Positions 33,719 to 38,319 of a DNA stretch of 38,319 nt are shown one piece after another. Position numbers and translations under genes: made by a program. The notes below the pieces were generated by a model. It saw only the letters and a program-made list of their open reading frames with translations. It had not been told where the DNA came from and did no database searches. Each line of letters starts with the position of its first letter. Within the stretch, counting starts at the first letter, position 1. This stretch comes from Alcanivoracaceae bacterium (GTDB lineage: Bacteria; Pseudomonadota; Gammaproteobacteria; Pseudomonadales; Alcanivoracaceae): positions 43,534-81,852 of the forward strand of contig JARGOL010000014.1 in NCBI GenBank assembly GCA_029212745.1, given 5' to 3'.

Positions 33719-34825
33719 TCAGTGTTCCGTGGCGCGTTTCTTGAGCACATCCTTGGCCGGGCGTTTGCCCATGGCGTCATAGTAGAGCCCGGATGCCGGG
33801 TTTTCCCGGGCGGCGACAGTGTCCAGCAGGGCACCCTCGGTGGCCTCATCCGAACACTCCTGGCGCGGGTCCAGGGCATGCAGGCCCAGGCGCTGGAACA
33901 GCACCCGGTCGGCATTGGTTTCCGGGTTGTCCGTGGTCAGCAGGCGCTCGCCATAGAAGATGGAATTGGCCCCGGCCATGAAACACAGCGCCTGGGTCTG
34001 GTCGTTCATTTCCTGGCGACCGGCAGACAGCCGCACATAGGACTCGGGCATCAGGATGCGCGCCACGGCCACCGTGCGAACGAACTCGAACGGGTCCAGG
34101 TCATCCACCTCCGCCAGCGGCGTACCCTTGATCTTCACCAGCATGTTGATGGGCACCGACTCCGGGTGCGCGGGCAGGTTGGCCAGTTGCTGCAACAGGC
34201 CAATGCGGTCGTTGCGGTCCTCGCCCATGCCGATGATGCCGCCGGCACAGACCTTGATGCCGGCGTCGCGCACATGGGCCAGGGTATCGAGGCGGTCATT
34301 GTAGGTGCGCGTGGAAATGATCTGGCTGTAATACTCCGGCGAGGTGTCCAGGTTGTGGTTGTAGTAATCCAGTCCGGCCTCGGCCAGCTCGCCGGCCTGC
34401 TCATCGGTGAGCATGCCCAGGGTCATGCAGGTTTCCAGGCCCATGGCCTTCACCTGGCGCACCATGTCGAGCACGTAAGGCATGTCCTTGTCGCGCGGGC
34501 TGCGCCAGGCCGCGCCCATGCAGAACCGGGAGGCGCCTTTCTCTTTTGCCGCACGCGCCTCTTCCAGCACCTTCTGCACTTCCAGCAGCTTCTCTTTCTC
34601 CAGCTCGGTGTTGTAGTGCCCGGACTGGGAGCAGTACTTGCAGTCCTCCGGGCAGGCACCGGTCTTGATCGACAGCAGGGTGGACACCTGCACGGCATTG
34701 GCATCGAAATGCTGGCGGTGGACGCTGGCTGCCTGGAACAGCAGGTCGTTGAACGGCAAGGCAAACAGTGCCTCGATCTCGGCGCGTTGCCAGTCGTGGC
34801 GTACAGAATCCATGGGTGCTGACAT
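33719..34825 (-). CDS. bioB: Biotin synthase
   Basis: This radical SAM enzyme inserts sulfur into dethiobiotin, the last step of biotin synthesis. It has 368 residues from the ATG at 34825, where AGGACAGGAAG lies upstream; an in-frame GTG at 34855 is less likely. The CxxxCxxC cluster is at C58, C62 and C65 ([13 protein letters not shown]). [17 protein letters not shown] and NHNLDTS carry the [2Fe-2S] ligands and substrate contacts, and SAGRQEM provides the conserved Arg. It heads the operon bioBFHCD-tpm behind a strong promoter and a candidate BirA operator. Confidence 0.97.
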   Translation of the reverse strand: MSAPMDSVRHDWQRAEIEALFALPFNDLLFQAASVHRQHFDANAVQVSTLLSIKTGACPEDCKYCSQSGHYNTELEKEKLLEVQKVLEEARAAKEKGASRFCMGAAWRSPRDKDMPYVLDMVRQVKAMGLETCMTLGMLTDEQAGELAEAGLDYYNHNLDTSPEYYSQIISTRTYNDRLDTLAHVRDAGIKVCAGGIIGMGEDRNDRIGLLQQLANLPAHPESVPINMLVKIKGTPLAEVDDLDPFEFVRTVAVARILMPESYVRLSAGRQEMNDQTQALCFMAGANSIFYGERLLTTDNPETNADRVLFQRLGLHALDPRQECSDEATEGALLDTVAARENPASGLYYDAMGKRPAKDVLKKRATEH

Positions 34826-34874
34826 CTTCCTGTCCTGCGGTAAAGGGCCCGACACTGGGCCAGAAGCGGCCTCC

Positions 34875-34902
34875 AGCCTAGCACCGCCCCCTTTTCTGTC
34901 AA
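34875..34902 (-). promoter_or_regulatory. Probable bioB promoter
   Basis: Read leftward, a consensus TTGACA -35 (34902-34897) is followed after 16 bp by TAGGCT (34880-34875) with a TGC extended -10 just ahead. The predicted transcript start is about 43 nt before the bioB ATG. The -35 overlaps the left half of the candidate BirA site. Confidence 0.55.
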
Positions 34903-34929
34903 CTGACGAAAGATGTCAAAAGTTTACAT
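34896..34929. promoter_or_regulatory. Candidate BirA (bio) operator
   Basis: CTGTCAACT (34896-34904), 16 bp, then AGTTTACAT (34921-34929) fits the E. coli bio operator layout TTGTAAACC-N16-GGTTTACAA. The matches are 6/9 and 7/9, and the halves are mutually inverted. The site covers the bioB -35 element and also the start codon of comF at 34913, so holo-BirA binding should repress bioB and might affect comF. Confidence 0.6.
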
Positions 34930-35647
34930 TAGATCAATAATTAACCATTTCCGCCGCTGCCTGCTGTGTGCCGGCCCGGCGGGTGACGACGCCCTGTGCG
35001 CCCCGTGCCTGGAACAGGCCAGCCTCAGCGCCGGCCCCGTGGCCGGCCCAGCATGCCAGCAGCCCCTGTGCCGCTGTGGCCTGCCGCTGGCCGGCGGCCG
35101 TGAAGACGTGGCGGCGGATCTGTGCGGCCGCTGCCTGGGCGAGCCACCGCCGTGGTCCTGGCTGGCACCCATGGCCGCCTATGCCGGGCCGGTGCGGCCG
35201 CTGGTCAACCGTTTCAAACACCAGCACTGCCACGCCGCTGAACGCGCCCTGCAGCAGCTGGCTCGCCACCACTGGCCGGCGCGACTCAACCAGCTGCCGG
35301 CGCAGGCGCTGCTGGTCCCGGTGCCGCTGCACTGGACCCGCCAGTGGTTCAGGGGCTTTAACCAGGCCGCCCGGCTGGCGGCATTCTTCAGCCACCACAC
35401 GGGCCTGGCGATGGCACCGGTGCTGCGCCGGCGCCGGGGGCGTCCGCAGCAATCGGCATCGCGCCGCGGCCGCAGTCGCGCCAGTCCCGGCTTCCACTGC
35501 CGGGCCAGCCTGTCCGGGCGCACCGTTATCCTGGTGGATGACGTGGTCACCACCGGCCAAACCGCGCGCGCCGCATGCCTCGCCCTGGAGGCCGCCGGGG
35601 CCGAAATCGCCGGGGTGATTTGCCTGGCCCGCACACTCCCCAAATGA
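34913..35647 (+). CDS. comF: ComF family amidophosphoribosyltransferase-like protein
   Basis: This 244-residue protein is related to competence protein ComF/GntX and is implicated in DNA uptake or recombination. The N-terminal zinc-binding region is Cys-rich (CLLC, CAPC, CRCGLP, CGRC; about residues 17-75). The C-terminal phosphoribosyltransferase-like domain ends with the PRPP loop [24 protein letters not shown] and the [15 protein letters not shown] stretch match the family. The ATG at 34913 has only a weak binding site and lies inside the candidate BirA operator; no better start is visible. It diverges from bioB, a pairing common in Pseudomonas relatives. A hairpin follows the stop at once. 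Confidence 0.9.
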   Translation: MSKVYIRSIINHFRRCLLCAGPAGDDALCAPCLEQASLSAGPVAGPACQQPLCRCGLPLAGGREDVAADLCGRCLGEPPPWSWLAPMAAYAGPVRPLVNRFKHQHCHAAERALQQLARHHWPARLNQLPAQALLVPVPLHWTRQWFRGFNQAARLAAFFSHHTGLAMAPVLRRRRGRPQQSASRRGRSRASPGFHCRASLSGRTVILVDDVVTTGQTARAACLALEAAGAEIAGVICLARTLPK

Positions 35648-35670
35648 CCCGGGCTGAGCGCAGCCCCGGG
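35648..35670 (+). terminator. Hairpin directly after comF
   Basis: CCCGGGCTG (35648-35656) pairs with CAGCCCCGGG (35661-35670) with one bulged C and a 4-nt loop, starting at the base after the comF stop. No T-run follows, so termination is plausible but not certain. Confidence 0.5.
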
Positions 35671-35740
35671 AGAGCAAAACTCAGAAACACAGGCCATGTG
35701 CAGCGCCGGAGCTTCTGACATAATGCCCACGACCGGGGAG

Positions 35741-35779
35741 CGCCAGACACGCTGGCGGTTTCCTGAATTGGGGGTCAGG
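35741..35779 (+). promoter_or_regulatory. Hairpins in the leader of the 180-residue protein gene
   Basis: CGCCAG (35741-35746) and CTGGCG (35752-35757) form a perfect 6-bp stem with a 5-nt loop. CCTGA/TCAGG (35762-35779) forms a second stem that ends next to the GGAGG ribosome binding site. A CATAAT (35719-35724) could be a -10 element, but no good -35 was seen. Confidence 0.35.
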
Positions 35780-35790
35780 AGGTTTACATA

Positions 35791-36333
35791 ATGATAATTC
35801 GATACTGTCTCATCGCCCTTGTGGCATTGCTGCCGCTGTCCATGACGGCGCAGGCGGAAGATCCGTACTCCGGCGTCAAGGTGCTGCGCGGCACCGTGGT
35901 ATCCGCCGGTCGCGTGGACCCGGTGGAAAACATTGGTACCGGCCTGTTCTTCGATGCCAACTACTCCAGCGTGGCCGTCAACTTCGGCGCCGCCACCAAG
36001 AAGTTCGGCAGCCTGCCCGGTACCGATGTGCTCGACGGTGACTGTGAGGAGTGCGTGGCCGATGGGCGTCGCGTCAACAATGCCTACGCCGGTGTCGGCT
36101 TCAGTCGTATCCTGCAGTTCCAGTACGGGTACGGCACAGAGGGCGGACTGCTGCGCCTGCGCTCGGACTTCAACTTCCGCGCCATCGTCGATTTCGTTAC
36201 CCAGACACAAACGCGCAAGGACCGCATGCTGCTGGCCGATCGCATCACCTTCACCATTTCCGGGGAAGCCTACCAGGACAAGGAAAGTGAAGGCTTCGAC
36301 AACACCACCTGGGGCATCGGCCTGCTGTTCTGA
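35791..36333 (+). CDS. Secreted protein of unknown function, probable outer-membrane barrel
   Basis: I do not recognise this 180-residue protein. It has a signal peptide (MIIRYCLIALVALLPLSMTAQA, mature EDPYSGVKV). The mature part alternates short amphipathic strands (GTGLFFDANYSSVAVNFG, YAGVGFSRILQFQYGYG, LLRLRSDFNFRAIVDF) and ends in WGIGLLF. That pattern and the C-terminal Phe suggest a small barrel. DGDCEEC holds two cysteines that could form a disulfide. GGAGG precedes the ATG. Its stop overlaps the next start by one base (TGATG), so it is probably coupled to the ComB-family gene. Confidence 0.72.
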   Translation: MIIRYCLIALVALLPLSMTAQAEDPYSGVKVLRGTVVSAGRVDPVENIGTGLFFDANYSSVAVNFGAATKKFGSLPGTDVLDGDCEECVADGRRVNNAYAGVGFSRILQFQYGYGTEGGLLRLRSDFNFRAIVDFVTQTQTRKDRMLLADRITFTISGEAYQDKESEGFDNTTWGIGLLF

Positions 36334-37034
36334 TGGACATCACCCTGTACCGGGGCCACACGCCGCCGGCCAATCCCGACGGTATCACCGTGGTCATTGA
36401 TGTGATCCGTGCATTCACCACCGCCCACGAGGCCTTCGTGGGCGGCGCCCGCCACATCCACCTGGTGGCCACCGCGCGCCAGGCGCTGCAACTGAAACAG
36501 GACAACCCGGACTGGCTGCTGGCCGGCGAGGTGGACGCCCTGCCCATCGACGGCTTCGACTTCGGCAATTCGCCCTGGGAAATGCGCCGTACCGACGTGG
36601 CCGGACGCGAGCTGGTACAACGCACCACCAACGGGGTCACCGCCACCCTGGCCGCGCGCAACAGTGCCACCGTGCTGGTGGCGGGCCTGATCAACGCGCG
36701 CGCCACCGCTGCCTGGATCCGCCAGCAACCGCCACAACCGGTGCTGCTGGTGGCCTCGCACCCCACTGGCGACGAGGACATGGCCTGCGCCGAATTCATT
36801 CGCCAGCAGCTTACCGGTGAAGGCACCGACCTGGCCGAGGCCATGACCCGTACCCGTGATGCGACGGCGGCGGCCAAGTTCCTGCGCGGTGATCACCCAC
36901 GCCTGCGTGCGGATGACATCCATATCGCCGCCAGTGACGCGGGCGAGGACGCCCTGGTGATGCAGGCGGACTTCAGCGAGACCCTGCCACGCCTGACCTG
37001 CCTCAACCGGGCCGGCCTTCACGACCACAGCTGA
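36333..37034 (+). CDS. ComB family 2-phosphosulfolactate phosphatase-like protein
   Basis: This 233-residue protein is related to ComB, which dephosphorylates 2-phosphosulfolactate in coenzyme M synthesis. Bacterial members have uncertain roles. The motifs are VVIDVIRAFTTAHEAFVGGA (about residues 20-39, the DVxRAxTT signature), LLAGEVDALPIDGFDFGNSP, RTTNGVTATLAARN and LVASHPTGDEDMACAEFI. The start overlaps the stop of the upstream secreted-protein gene by one base. It ends 101 bp before the acyl-CoA dehydrogenase start. Confidence 0.85.
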   Translation: MDITLYRGHTPPANPDGITVVIDVIRAFTTAHEAFVGGARHIHLVATARQALQLKQDNPDWLLAGEVDALPIDGFDFGNSPWEMRRTDVAGRELVQRTTNGVTATLAARNSATVLVAGLINARATAAWIRQQPPQPVLLVASHPTGDEDMACAEFIRQQLTGEGTDLAEAMTRTRDATAAAKFLRGDHPRLRADDIHIAASDAGEDALVMQADFSETLPRLTCLNRAGLHDHS

Positions 37035-37101
37035 CGCAATACCTGCCCGGCCGGTACTCTGCTGTCATTGACCCTGCTGGTAGCGCCGTGATCTGATGGC
37101 G

Positions 37102-37119
37102 TTCAAACGAGCGTTTGAA
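37102..37119. promoter_or_regulatory. PsrA-type operator upstream of the acyl-CoA dehydrogenase
   Basis: TTCAAACG-AG-CGTTTGAA is a perfect 8-2-8 inverted repeat, 16 bp before the start codon. It contains CAAAC-N4-GTTTG, the published Pseudomonas PsrA box pattern (G/C)AAAC-N2-4-GTTT(G/C). PsrA is a TetR-type repressor released by long-chain acyl compounds. A TTGACC at 37068-37073 could be the -35. Confidence 0.75.
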
Positions 37120-37135
37120 TCTATCGGAGACAGTC

Positions 37136-38319
37136 ATGATCGAGTGGAGCGAATCCCAGCAGATGATCCAGAAAATGGTGCGCGACTTCGTCGAGAAGGA
37201 AGTGGTGCCCCAGCTGGACGACATCGAGTACAACGGTGTGCCCCCCTACGACATCCTGCGCAAGCTGATCAAGACCTTCGGCATGGATGTCATGGCGAAG
37301 CAGTCCTTCGACAAGCAGATCGCCCGTGAGAAGGCCCTGGCGGCGGGCGAGGACGTGGCCAAGAAAGAGAAGAAGGACGGCCCCAGTGCCATGGCTGGCG
37401 AAGAAGCCGCCATGCGCATGATTCCCATCATCGAGATCTGCAAGCATGCGCAGGGCCTGGTCACGGCCATGGGCGTATCCATGGGACTGGCCGGTGGCGC
37501 CATCATGAGCAAGGGCACCACCGAGCAGAAGGAGCGCTGGGCGCTGGAGCTGCTGACCCTCGAGAAGGTTGGCGCCTGGGCCATTTCCGAGCCCAATGCC
37601 GGCTCTGATGCCTTTGGCCAGATGAAGACGCTGGCACGGCGCGACGGCAATGGCGGCTACATCATCAATGGCGCCAAGACCTGGATCACCAACGGTCCCT
37701 TTGCCGACACCATCATCCTGATCTGCAAGCTTGATGAAGAGGGTGTGGCGCCGCAAGACCGCAAGATCGTCTCCTTCATCCTCGACAGCGGCATGGACGG
37801 GCTGGAACAGTCCAAGCCGTTCAAGAAAATGGGCATCGGCTCGTCACCCACGGGCGAGCTGTTCCTGTCAGACGTGAAAGTGGGCGTGGACCGGCTGCTT
37901 GGCGGCAGCGAGGACGGTTACGGCCGCTCCGGCGCCAAGGGCACCTTCATGCAGGAGCGTGCCGGCGTCGCCGCCATGGCCCTGGGCATGGTGGAACGGG
38001 CCCTGCAGCTGTCCACACAGTATGCCAACGACCGCGTCCAGTTCGGCCGCGCCATCGGCCAGAACCAGCTGATCCAGCTGAAGCTGGCGAAGATGGAGGT
38101 GGCCCGCACCAACCTGCAGAACATGGTATTCCGCTATATCGAGATGACCGCCGAGGGCAAGCAGATGACCATGGCAGAGGCATCGGCAATGAAGCTGTAT
38201 GCGGCCCAGGCGGCCATGGAGGTGGCCACCGAGGCGGTACAGATTCACGGCGGCTACGGCTACATGCGCGAATCACGGGTGGAACAGCTGATGCGCGACG
38301 CCAAGATCCTGCAGATCTA
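37136..38319 (+). CDS. Acyl-CoA dehydrogenase, 3' end beyond window
   Basis: This FAD enzyme introduces the 2,3 double bond of acyl-CoA in beta-oxidation. At least 394 residues are present. The motifs are AWAISEPNAGSDAFG and IINGAKTWITNG (flavin and substrate sites), then DRVQFGRAIGQNQLIQLKLAKM, and IHGGYGYMRESRVEQLMRDAKI at the window edge, which is near the end of a standard enzyme. GGAGA precedes the ATG. Residues about 50-100 hold a Lys/Glu-rich insert (KALAAGEDVAKKEKKDG) between N-terminal helices that is uncommon in short-chain enzymes. A perfect PsrA-type operator 16 bp upstream suggests derepression by long-chain fatty acids. Confidence 0.92.
   Translation, partial: MIEWSESQQMIQKMVRDFVEKEVVPQLDDIEYNGVPPYDILRKLIKTFGMDVMAKQSFDKQIAREKALAAGEDVAKKEKKDGPSAMAGEEAAMRMIPIIEICKHAQGLVTAMGVSMGLAGGAIMSKGTTEQKERWALELLTLEKVGAWAISEPNAGSDAFGQMKTLARRDGNGGYIINGAKTWITNGPFADTIILICKLDEEGVAPQDRKIVSFILDSGMDGLEQSKPFKKMGIGSSPTGELFLSDVKVGVDRLLGGSEDGYGRSGAKGTFMQERAGVAAMALGMVERALQLSTQYANDRVQFGRAIGQNQLIQLKLAKMEVARTNLQNMVFRYIEMTAEGKQMTMAEASAMKLYAAQAAMEVATEAVQIHGGYGYMRESRVEQLMRDAKILQI

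Noticed and set aside
32528-34822. 764-codon plus-strand frame opposite bioF and bioB
   Set aside because: It is codon-aligned antisense to two well-conserved biotin genes; there is no binding site or family resemblance.
1-38319. CRISPR array, tRNA or rRNA genes, insertion sequences, phage genes
   Set aside because: No regularly spaced short repeats outside the exoprotein gene, no tRNA-like cloverleaf, no rRNA-like sequence, no transposase and no integrase were recognised. The tandem repeats at the left are protein-coding.

Overview
This is a GC-rich chromosomal segment from a gammaproteobacterium. The gene set points to an Alcanivorax-like marine bacterium that uses lipids or hydrocarbons: a membrane desaturase beside an AraC-type regulator, a PhaC-like hydrolase, an acyl-CoA dehydrogenase behind a PsrA-type operator, and a bioBFHCD operon diverging from comF. 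The genus is inferred from content and order only. The only gene-free stretch longer than 300 bases is 10614-11382.

Positions 1-10613 hold a two-partner secretion locus on the minus strand. A ShlB/FhaC-type transporter (8880-10613) precedes a very large filamentous-haemagglutinin-type exoprotein that starts at 8761 and runs off the left edge, with at least 2,920 codons. The exoprotein carries two families of internal repeats: degenerate units of about 93 residues, and near-identical 103-residue units (309 bp) cut by the window edge.

Positions 10614-14965 hold a gene-free region with inverted repeats, a KamA-family radical SAM protein, a convergent phospholipase D/cardiolipin synthase-type gene, and a YedK/HMCES abasic-site protein. 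Positions 15165-17239 carry three tandem paralogous small outer-membrane barrels, with a possible Pho box upstream. They are followed by a META-domain lipoprotein and a class I glutamine amidotransferase.

Positions 18872-25696 hold leuA and a divergent Lrp-family regulator coupled to an NTF2-like protein. After these come an AraC-type regulator diverging from a membrane fatty acid desaturase, a PhaC-like alpha/beta hydrolase and a small flavodoxin-like reductase. Positions 25706-29457 hold two translationally coupled secreted phosphatases: a PhoD-type Tat lipoprotein, and a metallophosphoesterase lipoprotein with an unassigned helical C-terminal domain.

Positions 29637-34825 hold a compact biotin operon, bioB-bioF-bioH-bioC-bioD-tpm, read leftward. 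A probable BirA operator sits over the bioB promoter and the comF start. On the right are comF, a small secreted protein, a ComB-family phosphatase, and an acyl-CoA dehydrogenase cut by the right edge.

The most promising leads are the repeat-rich exoprotein, the structured leader of the KamA-family gene, the hairpin that covers the phoD ribosome binding site, the metallophosphoesterase C-terminal domain, and the BirA, PsrA and Pho-type operator candidates. I did not find a clearly unprecedented multi-gene system.
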